Source of the DNA: Phyllostachys edulis | Lineage: Eukaryota; Streptophyta; Magnoliopsida; Poales; Poaceae | Length of the DNA: 64,000 nucleotides | NCBI GenBank assembly: GCA_036346405.1 | Contig: CM070561.1 | Span: forward strand, 8,850,441 to 8,914,440 | Direction: 5' to 3' | Shown: positions 35,287-48,000 of the stretch, one piece after another | Layout: each line of letters starts with the position of its first letter | Position numbering within the stretch: position 1 is the first letter of the stretch | Translations under genes and position numbers: made by a program | The notes under the pieces: model-generated | What the model saw: only the letters and a program-made list of their open reading frames with translations | What the model was told of the DNA's origin: nothing | The model's database searches: none

Positions 35287-38200
35287 TGTGAGAACCCAAG
35301 ATAATTAAGACTAAGCTAATTAACGAATTGGTAATTAGCTTAAGTAAAAATCTCATTAAACCAATGTCAAGCATAATCTCGCTTAATTTTAAACCACACA
35401 ATCAAACAATGGACATTATAAATTGTGCATTTATCATTCCACATCACAGTTTATAACAGTCTGTTTACAAATCAGAATTAAAATATTACAACCCAAATTC
35501 TTGTTACAAATTTATTCTATAACTCAACAATGGATACAAGATTAATTTTACAAAACAATTACAAGAATTAAATAAAATACAGTTTCATATGCTTGCATCC
35601 ATTTTCATCGCAGATTTCCTTGCCTCCTCGTCCAACCATTCTACACATTTCCTGGTTATGCAACATAGAACTCGAGGCGTAGTTAGCAAATACCGAAAAC
35701 AGAAATCTTAGTTAGATTGAAGAGTATTGCCGTCAGTATTCCTCGAAGTCCAATAGGATTTTCGTATTAACCTAGGTCAACCGGTCCCGCAATTACCACA
35801 GTATCCTGACCAACCAAAGTTAGTCGGCCCTTGATAATTATGGTATCCAGGCAGACCCAGGTGAATAGGCAACCGTGCTTCCGAGGGTATCATCATCCGG
35901 CATTCCGAAAGCCCAACACCCACCTTTCCAGTTTGCCTCAAACACATTAGAATCCAACAAAGCTTTCCCATTCATTTTTGCCCTCTGTTTAATACGTCAT
36001 CGGGCAACCGAAGCCAACCTCCACAACATATAATTCAGATCAACCAGAAAGCCCACAGTGGTAGCCACATGACCATTTATACCAAATATTTAGCTCATAT
36101 GCCTCACAATGGAAAGCAGCCAAGAATAGGAGATAATATGAATTAGGGTAAATAGGGTTATGGTAAATAGGAATAGGAAGGCCGTAAAAATGAAATTACC
36201 ACAAATGAGGATTAGATCAAGCCTCAAGGGATAAGAGCAAGCCTCTCTCTACACAGCCAAGCACTATCCCCATTCACAGCATCCTCACAGCCGCAAGGGA
36301 GAAAGGGGAGCAGCCAGGAGCCTCACCCTCAAGGCCACCATACCAGTCCTGCTGCAAGGAAGAAGAAGGGGAGGCACAAGAAGAAGGGGAGCACCAGCAC
36401 GAGGTTGGCACTACTACCCTTCTTCCCCATTCCCAAATCCCAGCAAAGGTACCCCAGCCATCTCCCCCAATCCATCAATAGTTTCCATCATCAGTAATGC
36501 ATCATGTTGAGCCATCCAAATCAAGCATCCCTCAATCTTGCACAATCATAAGCCCACAGTTCATCGCATCACGAGCAAGGGAGGATTGGGATTAGAGGGT
36601 GAGGGGAGTATCCAGAGTGAAGTTTTAGCATACCATCGTCACCATCTTTAGCAAGCCCCAATAGCCACATCCAAAGACATTCATGATTCATGCATAAGCA
36701 CAAGAACCCACATCGGTAAATGAAATCAACATAATAAATTGAATCAACCAAATCTGTAAATCGGAGTTAATCGGAGGGTAGGAGAGGAAGGAACCGGCTG
36801 GGAGCGTGAGGCGAGCGGTCAGGTCGGCGAGCCACGCGGTCTTGAGTAGGGGAAAGAGAGGAGCTTAGGCGGCCTGCCTCGGCCGCCCGATGGAGGGAGC
36901 CAGAAGGAGGACTGGTCAGACCCAGCGGGCGACGAGAGGAGGTTCGGCCGACGCCGGTGGGGGTCAGCAGGAGAGGGCGGCGTGGCCCCGAGGAACCGAG
37001 GGCGGCGGCGCAGGGCCTGGGGCGGCGAGCCGAGCAACAACAGGGAACCGAGCTGGTCACATGATGGACAAGGCGGCAGAAGGAGGAGGTGGCCGGAGTG
37101 GAGGCGACGGGTGGAGGCAAGCAAAGACAAGGCGACGCCCTCATGGCAAAGACGACCAAGGGGAGAGCGGCGGCACCAAGCATCGAGCCGGCCATGGAGA
37201 GGAGGCGCCGGGAGAGGGAGCGACGGGGACCAAGAGGCGCAGACTGGGTGCAAGCCGAGTGGCGCCAGAGGAACTAGAGGCGGCAGAACCAGGGCCGTGG
37301 CGTCGGCTAGGGGACCGGCGAGGGCGGCGGCGGGCGGCAAGCGGCACCGGAGGCGAGGCTGGCTCAAGGCAGCGGGTGCGCCATGGGGAGCGGCTCCACC
37401 GGAGGGAGGAGGAGAGCTTTAGAGGAGAGGAGGATTTGGGGGAAGTGGATTTGTGGAAGAAGCTGGGTAGACAGGGTAATGGATAAGGGAGAGAGAGAAT
37501 AGGGTAGGTGGAAATTAGTGAGAGGGTAATTAGGGAAAGAAATAAGATTAGTAGGAGATTAGAGAGGAAGATTTAGGAATCAGGTAAAAAGGAATTCCTA
37601 ATAAGTATAGCTAGTAGCATATTTAGCAGTAAGCTTAAGCGCTAGTGGTATTAAGGGTCAATGCTGTGTAATGGTGGACTAGGACACCCGCGGTTAGGGA
37701 GTGCTAATTTCACGGGAGGTCCAGAAAAATGTTATGAAATTTAGAATATGCCAAAAATGAAATTATGCTAATTGAATTAATTTGAAACGGTCCCGGGTAT
37801 TTATAGAAAATCAAATAATCGCATATTGTTGTAATTAAAATATTTAATTAGAAGTTTTGCCGAATAGACGTTAATAGGTTTAATAATTTGTGCGTGTGAG
37901 TAGTATTTCTATTCTCGTTAGTTTAAAAACAAACTTAGGCGATTATGTGTAGTTTTCTCTTCGAGCAATTAATTTGAGTATCCTCAATACTAACTCTAGA
38001 ATCGATATTCTAGAACGACCATAGTTGGGGAGTGCTAACTCAGCGGGGTTTTGAAACAGTCATTAAATTAAAATCTGCTAACAAAATGATTCATTCGGCT
38101 AGTATGCACATAGTCGCACATACTATTGCTAAGTATGTAATTATGTATTTATTATTTCGCCCCATCGAATAAATTGCAGCGGGTGAACCAACAGGAGTAA

Positions 38201-39530
38201 CTAGTATCGATTTAAATAAACGACGATCTTTCCTACAATTCATGAGCAAGCTACTCCCTTGTTCATTAACATAGCTATATTAAATGTAAACCGTATATTG
38301 CTCTATCTTACATGTATTGCATCAAAACTATTTTTTTCAAACAATCAATTCGAATGAATGAGATGGAAATGAAAAGATAAGAAAGATAAATGAGATGAAG
38401 GAATTAAGAAATGAGAAAGAAAGAGATGAAAGATAGTAATATTACTGGCTTGGTAAAAGGGGGCCCGGGTGAGGAAACACAATGATGATGATGATGATGA
38501 GGCAAGAGGTGGGCCCCTTTTTACGGGTGGTTATAATATAAGGACAAACAAAACTCTTACTCGGTCAGAGGCCGTATTTTAAGTGCCAACCATTTTCCCG
38601 TTTGGTGAGGCGTAAAATGCTACCTCTTTACGTAATTACATTCTCCTAGCGGGTAGCAAGGTGGAGTGTTGGGTATTGGGCAGATCCGACCCAACCAACA
38701 TTACCGGAAACTCGGTGGATGACGGAGGTCACGTCTCTGGATACCGACGGAAAGTAATGGGTGGAGACTTAATCACGTAAATGGAAAACGTTCTGTATTC
38801 TGAACTCGAACCCGCATCTAAGGAAATGCTGGGGACCTGGCTCATTTAGAGTTCAAAATTACTATGGGTAAAGTCGTACAAGCCTGCGCAGTGCTATATC
38901 AAATCATGAATTCATGCTAGTCTCCTGGATTGGAGTCTACGGGAACCGCCAGGGGTCTTTCTTCTTTCCGAGTAAACAAGTAGTCTCTTCAGAAATAAAA
39001 TTGCAACCTAAGTTTTGAAAGCTATTTTCAGAATAAGAGAAGAGGTAGGAATTTTGATAAGGACGAAGTTTAGAGTCATCAATTGCATTTTAGCTATTAA
39101 TGCTTGTTGAGTACACTATAGTACTCACTCTTGCTATCTCTCCCCTTGCTTAGATCCTTGTCCGGCCGGGATCTATCCCAAGTGGGATGAGGGGTTTCTT
39201 GAGTACCGAGAATGCCGCTAGCAACTAGGGTGTTGGCCAGGAGGGGCATAGCGTGGAGGACGCGAGGGGCAAATAGGTGGCCGTTACTTCAGGGCAAGCG
39301 AGAGAAGCGAAGGAGCTCCCTTTTGTAGTTGTGTAATATTTGTATTAAGAACCATAGCCTTGCGTGGCTACTACTGCAATAAAGATGTACAGTTTCTATT
39401 TTATTGTTCTGCTGCGTTATCTCTGATAAAGGGTTTACTATTCGTTGGAGCAGTGTTCTACTGGGCAAACGAATAGTAATCCGTATGCCTAAGTGTGATT
39501 ACCCTTGGGGTAATGACACGGGGCGTCGCA
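35287..39530 (+). repeat. 3' LTR of the gag-only Gypsy element, 4244 bp
   Basis: It starts TGTGAGAACCCAAGATAATT and ends gacacggggcgtcgca. It matches the 5' LTR but lacks the 247 bp corresponding to 30231-30477. The junction at about 37676 retains tgga, the short direct repeat found at both edges of the missing segment. Frames at 36767-37486 are GC-rich leader shadows. Confidence 0.93.
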
Positions 39531-39535
39531 AATAC

Positions 39536-42500
39536 CCTCTCCTTGCCGGCTCAATTCCTCATTCTTCCTCTCGGTGGCTGAGGAAGAAGAAGCTCTCTTG
39601 AGCACCACGCTCGGGTAAGCTTCAATCTTTTTGTTCCTTTTTTCTCTAGGATCAATGTCATTTCCATTTTAGCTAAAGTCAGCTCGTGTCCTTGTTTGTA
39701 GTGCTCAAATCATCTTGGTGCCATTCGGCAGCTCTAGAGCATGCACCCGAGGACCTCACCTTGTCATCCTCAACATTGGTGAGTATTATCCTCAACTTTG
39801 CACGTTACATTGTGTCTTAGGACATCATCAAGTAAACCCCTCAATCAATTTCAACAATGTATGGCAGGATTTCGCGAGTTTGAAGGGATTGCATTTTCGG
39901 CCGAAGAACAGCCCCTTCATCTCCTACCTTGATCGGGTAAGGCATTGTCCGATTCCTTGTTTCTCTAGCATCTCCATGGCCCCTTTGTGCTATTCCGAGC
40001 ATTCACTTGTCCTAGTTCTTCTCAAGATCTCCTGTCATCGTGAAGCCGAGCTGTCGTCATCACCCTCTTCGACGCCGGCCCAGCTTCGACCTCCTCCGAC
40101 CAGCTCTACTCCTCCGCATCGTTCAGGTAGCATCACTAGACATCGTAGAAGTCTTGGCACCCGCTTCTATGCACGTTGCAGAGCTTTCTTGCTGCTTGCA
40201 TGTTTGCCGTATGAAGTAGCTCCGCCCCTCTCCGGCTAGCCACTGTTCTGGTCCACCTCAACCGCTGCTGACTCTACTAGGAGGTGCGCATGGCTATTTT
40301 GGACATATCCCAAGCCTTGGCCGGCTCCTCCGTAGCACGTAGCGTCGGCGAGCCGCCGAGCAAGCACGCGGATGGGAGGAACTCCTGTTGTCGTACGCCG
40401 ATAGCACTGTAGCTGGGCGATTACGGCAAATGACTGCCATTAAGCGCTAATGATTGGGTTAGGATTTAATGGCTGTCTTAAGGAAAGAAATGTGTTGCTT
40501 ACAAGTGGGACCGCACACAGAAAATGGGTGAGATAAGTGAAGCATAGTAGAGGCTAGCATGTGGGCCTTGCCCTTAAGCACCGTGCGCTGTGCATGTGCA
40601 CATGTGGACCGAGTCCATTGGACCCTGTTGCTGACAATGGGTCCCACATGTCAGTATGCAATTCAAATCAGAAATTAAAATGAAAAACATACTATTCACT
40701 GGACAGACACGTCATTGGCTATGGCTAGCTCGCCGCCCGGTAAGAAAAGTAATAAATTCTTTAGAAAAATAGAAAATGAATTATTTGCACACTGAAAATT
40801 CTATTAACTTCAAAAATGCATAACTAAATCATTTTAACTCCAAAAACAGTGAAACTAGTGTTGGTAATTTTAATTTTTAGTGAAATTTATTATAAAATTG
40901 GTTTCAAGCATGTCTCTACAGTAGCGAATATAGTTTTGGAAAATGATCCATAACTCTATTATTTTTACAATAGAAAAAGCTGACAACTTTGAAAATTCAT
41001 AACTAATTCATAAAAACTCCAAATGAGATGAACCAAGTTATTTTGGTCTTATAATATTATTATATATTTATATATGTAATCCTTTATCTCCCCACTACTC
41101 TGCAAATTTTGGCCAAATAATTAAATTGAATGAACAGTAACCGAATGCAATTAAATTGGATTTTTCTGAAAACTAAGATTCAAATTGCTATAACTCTCAC
41201 ATACTAAATCCAAATGGAATAATTATTTCACCTAAATTCATCTAAAATTATGAACTAGCCACGGTAGAAAATTCATGCATTTTTGAGCATTTTGATTTTT
41301 TGTGGTATTCTCAGTGTTTATTGATGTCGTTAATTCTATTGATCCCGAAGCGATTGATATTGACTCATACGCCACCAAAAGTGAGAAATTGAACTATCAG
41401 CAAGGTAAGCATCATTTGAACTTTCTTTTGCATCATATTTGATCCTAGTTTTTGAGTAGTTAAGTGCAATGATAATTGCTTGCATGATAATTTTACTATA
41501 TCGCTATTTTTGTGATGTGTAGTTAGTTATATCCTATTCATTGAGGTTATCCTTGAATTAATCCAGTACCAATGTGCTTAAGTTAGGTTGTGTAAAATAT
41601 ATTGTATGGGTTTGCTTAGCCATGCAAGTCTAGATACGGTAGACTGATTGTCGGGAATAACCCAACAATTAAGGGAGATGCAAACTTGCTTATCTTCTTT
41701 TTATTCCAGATCTTCGTATCTGTTTTATGAGTTAAAATTTGTCATTTTAAAAGAATTTTGGGGTCTGGACAAGTGGTTGCTAGTGAGGGTGTCTTCGTGC
41801 ACGAGATCGGGTATGTGGTTGACTTGTTCGGACCAACAAGGACCGAACTTTGGTAACGTCGTTAATTCAAGTAAAACTCGTGCTATCACACACGGGATAT
41901 GGGTACCGTATCATTAAGTAAGGGGAAGGTTTTATTGTGTTAAGTCCCAAGGTGGTGTAAGGGCACTTGTGTTGATCATTTGTCCGTAGGAGCCGATGTA
42001 ATTTTCTATAGTGTGCATGGGAGTACTATTTTTCGTTACTTACATTGCATCGGTATTTCCAATACAACTTGTGAGCTGCTTAGCAAGTGCTATCCATCAC
42101 TTGCACTAAGTAAGGGAACATTTTGCAAGGGGGACTTATCCCAATAGGATTTTCTTGCTAAAAACGACCGTATCTCGATTCTCCCCGGCTGACATACCTA
42201 AGGAAGTGTGTCATTATCTGGAGGCTTACGGACTAGTCGAGTCATGTGGGTAAAGTAGTACACCTCTATAGAGATAAATCTATTTGAATAGTTGTGTCCG
42301 TAGTTATGGACGACCACTTGAGTTCGGGAGTCACTATTGTTAGACTTTGAATTAAAATTTGTGGGTACAACTTGGTATTCGGCATGAACGGGTGTTCGTG
42401 CATGTTAGTGTATCAAAGTGGGCTGCCACTTTGGTTTTTGTTTGATTCATTTGATTATCAATGTATTACTTTATCACATGATTTACTTCTACTTCAAATC

Positions 42501-43237
42501 TGATTTTGAAATGGCATTTGAAAAACTAGTATGTGTAGGATGAAAATTGTTGTGTCTTTCGCAAAACTAAAGCCACTAATGTTATCCTTTGAATGTCGAT
42601 TATGCATAACTAATTTCATCTTTGTGTAAGACTTGAGAGTACATTTTGTACTTAACATGGCTGCAACGATTTAGGTGAAGAAGACTTCGAGCCCGATGAG
42701 CTCGTTAGTGTCGATTTAGGCGACACTGACGAGTAGTGCTATTATTTGACTCCCAGTCTGTTGCCTTGGGTTATTGGCATGCCTTGCTGGACTTTTGGTT
42801 TATTTATGTTGTTTCTATTGCCACTCTAAGTGTTTAATTGAATTTGGCCGGTTGGCCCCTTTTGTAATCGATGTAGACTTGAACTATTATGATGTAAGTC
42901 TTTCTTATTGTCTTCGTATGAATGTTGTATGGATGTAATCAACGTTGAATAAGAGTATGAGCGTGTTGGTCGCTGATCTTGGGAGCCAACATGATCCTAT
43001 ACTCGCTGTAATGAATTCCCTTTTAACTCACTAAGTGTAGTCTTGAACTGTTTAGAGAACCGATTATCATGTAATGCTTGTAGAGGAGCAGTACGCATGA
43101 TCGTTGGAGCTCTAGTTCGGGACAGGTCTCTCGCTTAGATGGAGTTAAATTAGAATCCATTTACCGGAGGCCCAGAGTTATTTCCATAAGACTGGGAAGG
43201 CCTCGGTCTTACAGAAATAACCCGGGGGTCCTCACAG
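39536..43237 (+). mobile_element. Gypsy LTR-derived sequence, 5' end lost
   Basis: GC-rich leader (39540-40440), cccacatgtcag phrase at about 40646, A/T-rich middle, the shared LTR block at 42245-42311 and a terminus gggggtcctcaca at 43237 all fit a Gypsy LTR read on the plus strand. Its start is not visible: the element at 27822-39530 lies on its left, and the DNA beyond that is hAT-like. It abuts an RNase H coding sequence directly, without PBS or gag. Its sequence differs from the LTR at 45022, so the two are not a simple 5'/3' pair. Confidence 0.6.
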
Positions 43238-45018
43238 CCGCAATCGTGCATGCCTTGAAAATCTGGCGGCATTATCTCATTGGTAACTGTTGTCAGATTT
43301 TCACGGATCACAAGAGCTTGAAGTATATCTTCACTCAGTCAGAACTCAACCTCAAGCAAAGAAGATGGTTAGAGCTGATAAAGAATTATGACCTTAGAAT
43401 TGATTATCATCTGGGTAAAGCGAATGTAGTAGCAGATGCCCTGAGTAGAAAGGCGTATTGCAACACTATGTTGGTTCAGAAGAATCAGCCAAAGTTGTAT
43501 GAACAATTGAAGCATTTGAATTTAGAGTTTGTTAGCCAGGGCTGTATAAACACATTGGAAGTTCAACCAACCATTCAAGATCAAATCAGAGAAAAACAAA
43601 AAGAAGATGAAGACATCAAAGAAATCAAGAAGAAGATGAGAAGAGGAAAAGCCCTAGGATTCTATGAGGATGAGCAAGGTTCAGTTTGGTTTGGGAACCG
43701 CATCTGTGTTCCAGATCATTAGGAAATAAAATAGTCGATTCTAAAGGAAGCACATGAATCGCCTTACCCCATTCATCTCGGAAGTACCAAGATGTACCAG
43801 GATCTGAAAGAAAAGTATTGGTGGGTTAGTATGAAGCAGGAAATTGCTGAGTTTGCTGCACGTTGTGATGCTTGCTAGAGAGTCAAGGCGGAACATCAAA
43901 GACCCGCTGGATTGTTGCAGCCATTACCAATTCCCGAGTGAAAGTGGGAAGAAATTGGCATGGACTTCATTACCGGACTTCCTAGGACCCAATCAGGGTG
44001 TGATTCCATTTGGGTGGTAGTTGACCGCTTGACTAAAGTGGCACACTTCATCCTCGTCAAGACCACTTACCAAAGCAGTAAGTTAGCAGAGTTGTATATG
44101 GATAGGATCGTTTGTCTGCATGGAGTGCCCAATAAGATAGTGTCCGACCGAGGTTCCCAGTTCACCTCTAGGTTTTGGAAGAGCCTACATAAGGCCTTGG
44201 GAACCGGACTCAACTTCAGCACAGCTTATCATCCCCAAACAGATGGCCAGACTGAATGTGTAAATCAAATTCTAGAAGACATGCTTCAATCCTATGCTAT
44301 AGACTATGGGAAGAGTTGGGATCAAAATCTACCCTATGCAGAATTTTCATACAACAACAGCTACCAAGCCAGCTTGCAGATGTCACCATTTGATGCATTG
44401 TACGGCAGGAAGTGTAGAACTCCCCTTCTTTGGGATCAAGTAGGAGAACATCAATTCTTTGGACCGGAATTAATAAAAGAAGCCGAAAGCAAAGTAAAGG
44501 CAATAACAGAATGGTTGAAAGTTGCTCAGTCCCGACAGAAAAGCTATGCTGATAATCATCGGAGAGACCTGTCTTTTGAGGTAGTAGATTTTGTCTATCT
44601 CAGAGTCACTCCGCTCAAGGGAGTAAGAAGATTTCGGACTAAAGTAAAACTCGCACCCAGATTCATTGGACCATATAAAATTATAGCAAGAAGAGGTGAA
44701 GTTGCTTACCAGTTAGAGCTACCGGCATCTTTGTCTGCAGTGCATGACGTCTTCCATGTCTCCCAACAGAAGAAACCCCACTTGAGAGCATCGATCTTCA
44801 GGAAAATCTCACCTATGTGGAGCAACCAATCAAGATCCTTGATGTTGCAGAGCGTACCATCAGAAGCAAAGTCATCCATTCATGCAAAGTTGAGTGGAGT
44901 AATCATTCAGAAGAAGAATCCACCTAGGAGCGAGAAGAAGATTTGAAAGCCGAGTACCCCCACCTTTTTACTGACCAAGTCAGAATCTCGGGATTGATAT
45001 TCGCTTTAAGGGGGTTAG
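43238..45018 (+). pseudogene. Gypsy RNase H-integrase polyprotein, decayed
   Basis: It begins inside RNase H (AAIVHALKIWRHYL, FTDHKSLKYIF, RRWLELI, GKANVVADALSRK). An HHCC integrase finger follows (HLGSTKM ... CDAC), then the integrase core with all three acidic residues: MDFITGLP, IVSDRGSQF and QTDGQTECVNQ. MSPFDALYGRKCR and a GPYKIIARRGEVAYQLELP tail come next. Four nonsense codons lie in frame (43720, 43732, 43876, 43939), each explained by CAG-to-TAG or TGG-to-TGA. A frameshift follows VSQ near 44765; the remaining tail (EYPHLFTDQVRISG) ends near 45018. Protease and RT are missing. The lineage looks like Del/Tekay-type Gypsy. Confidence 0.92.
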
Positions 45019-45019
45019 G
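45007..45019 (+). other. Polypurine tract of the Gypsy element
   Basis: taagggggttagg directly precedes the LTR start tgtaataactc at 45022. Two pyrimidines interrupt the tract, so it is slightly degenerate. Confidence 0.65.
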
Positions 45020-45021
45020 TT

Positions 45022-48000
45022 TGTAATAACTCAATTTTTATTTTCCAGTTAAAAATAAAATTTAATTAATTTATTGGAATTTTCGGAATTTTAAAAACTT
45101 TTTCTTAATTATTTCAAAGCCAAAATAAAATTATCTATAAAATTATTACTAATTATAAGTTGGAACTATTTTATTTAAGTCCAAAATAACTCAGGAATTT
45201 CTATGAATTTTCTCATAATTTTTAATTCTATTTGCTATTTTCTAAAGCCTTTTTGAATTAACAGAATTAATTAAATAGCTAAATCATTTAAAATCCCAAA
45301 AACAGTCTTGGGCTGAAAACCTCCTCCAGCCCATTTCTTTTCATCACAGTATGGCCCGTTAGCCCATTTCTCCCTTAGACGCCCTCTGTAACACCCTGAC
45401 TATGCGGAAACCAAGATGCTACCTAAAAGACTAACATACAACAACTATACGGAATAATTTTAACAATCTTTCAACTAATAACATAAAAAGATCAACATCT
45501 AATAGAATGAATATAAGAATGGAATCAGAATTCAACAACATATCAAACTCTGTCATCCAATCATATTGAATCAGTTATGATAAAACTATCAAAAGTCTAT
45601 ACGAAGAACTCTAAACCATCACCAATTCAACCATAACATAAAGAATGATAATATCAACCATCACTCTCTATTTATTACAATCCAATAATTATCATATGAA
45701 AGGTAATGACAAGTTCATCTAATTAAAAGTGATTAAGGTAATGTGAAGGAAGTGATCCGTGACTATTCCCTCCCAAGCATGTCGTCCTCAATGATCACCT
45801 AGAACAAATAAACACAAACAAGAATGAGTCCACGTCTCAGCAAGTACAAGGAATAAAATGAACAACAAATAATAAGAACAAGACAGTCCCATTATAGAAT
45901 ATGAACATAGAATTGTAGAAACCATATGAATGAATGAAATGCATGAATGCCACTTCTGCTTATACTGGTATAGCCAATGATATACCCGTCAGTGTTCACT
46001 CAGGCCTGTATTATCCAAAATACGGGGATCCAAGGTCCGTATGGAGAATGTTTCATAACGGGGGTCCAAATTTGCCCACATTGGAATGGTGGGTCTTACG
46101 TGCCCATATTGGAATGATGGGTCTTTCTCCCTACTCCTGTGGGTGAATCATGAACATATGAATGAATGGAATGAATATGAATATAAGAGACATCATCTCA
46201 TTAAACATCGATTAACAAACGTGGAAAGAACATGAATCATTTGAAATCTACTCATAGACAATAGAATGTAGTCATAACATGAATAACAAGCACATCGAAC
46301 ATTTAATGAACAATAAATTCCACAAGGTACTTGCCTTCCACGCTGCGTAGCGTTATGAGGCAAGGAGGATGCCACTAAACTTGAAATCCCTCCTCCTACA
46401 CAATTCAATTACTTGAATAAGTACACCACGATATCGAGATGCTACTTGCAACATTTCTAACTCATCTTTCCCAAGGCCAAAATCCATATGTATGATCTAC
46501 TCAATTTAATCGATATTCTAGCTGAAAGCTATATTGGACAGCAAGACTAAAAGCCTCACAACTTTTAATCTGAAAATAAAAAAGGAGCGACCTCAGATCC
46601 TATGGAAAGGTAATGAAAACCTCCACATTAAACTAGTTGGCTGAATCCTCTAATTCATCCAACAACTTAGGCTAACATTTAGATGAAAGTCTAATCTATA
46701 ATCTGTCTAGCAGAATTAAACAGCAGTAGTATAAATTTCATAACTTTTGATTAGATTAACCAAAATCCAAGATTTTGGTCATTCTGGAAAGCTAAGAACA
46801 TAACTTGCAAAAGTCTAGTTGGCATGAAACTCATATTTTGCCTTTAACAAAATGTAGCACATAGATCAAATCTTCTGTCAAAACCCGACATACAATCTGG
46901 ACAGTAAAATTGAAACGTACATAACTTTTGATTGGCTTAATAAAATTTCAATATTTTTAACAATCTGGAAAGCTTATCAAAATTTATACAACAATCTAGT
47001 TGGGTGGAAACCCTGAATCAGCCCTTAACATAATCATATTTTAATAAAGAAAGTGACTGATAATTCTCGTTAGACTTTTTGAACAGAAGAAAAGAATTCA
47101 ACATAACTTTTGGACCACAACTTAGAAGTGAGTGATCTTAGAATCTATGGAAAGCTGAGAACGAATCCCACATAACTCTAGGAGATGAGATCCTCTAATT
47201 TGGACTCTAAAAACATGAAAACAGACGCATAAGTAATTGGACTAAATCTGATCTAATCGCAGCAGGAATTCGATCCACTAAATAGGGCAAAATACACATC
47301 TACTACAACCCAACCAGCGAAGAACATCAATCATTACCCTTGAAGAACCAGAGGAGATCGCTGATCAAATCCCCACAAGAACCCTTCTTCCCCTTTTCCC
47401 CCTTTTCTCCTTCTTTGGCCGACGGCAGCCACAGGGATTCTCCCTCCTTCTTCACCTTGGCTGGCGGCTTGGGGCAACACCAATGGTGGGGAGGAGATGA
47501 TGGCCAGGAGAGGGGATGGCAAAGAGGTGCAAGGGAGGGGAGGAGGTAGGGTGGCGGCCAAGAAAGGGAGGAGAGTGGCGACTTGGGGGAAAAAGGGAAG
47601 GGAGTGGTGGCTTGGGCTAGGGTTAAGGGGGAGAGAGGGGTGGCTTGGGCCATGGGCCCTAGGGGCGCCTTCCCCCCTCTTGGCCCACTAATGGCTGGCC
47701 ACATGGATGCACATGCTTGGGCCAGAGGCCCACACTCCAAAGTTCTCCCAAAATTTTGAATTTTAATTTAATTCTCTCTCCCGATTAAAATTCTCTCTAA
47801 TCAATATTCGGGGTATTACACCCTCACCTCTCTCTCCTTCTCTCGTTAACACATAGGGCCCGCGTGTCAACCACTCCTCTCTCTCACTGCTCCTTTCTCT
47901 TTCTTTGCCAGGTGGGCCCCACTGCGCCACATCACCTTCTCCTACCTCCCCATCGTCCCCGTTTCAAACTCGGACACCTCCGCCATTATCACGTTCAGGA

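Larger units (their letters stand above)
27822..39530 (+). mobile_element. Full-length gag-only Gypsy LTR element (TR-GAG type), TSD AATAC
   Basis: Two long terminal repeats (27822-32336 and 35287-39530) enclose a 2.95-kb interior with a PBS-like site, a gag frame with zinc knuckles, a scrap of pol C-terminus and a polypurine tract. The 5-bp TSD AATAC is intact (27817-27821 and 39531-39535). RT, RNase H and integrase are absent, so movement would need enzymes from a related autonomous Gypsy element. The LTRs look closely similar over most of their length, with small indels and one large deletion in the 3' copy, suggesting fairly recent insertion. Confidence 0.93.
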
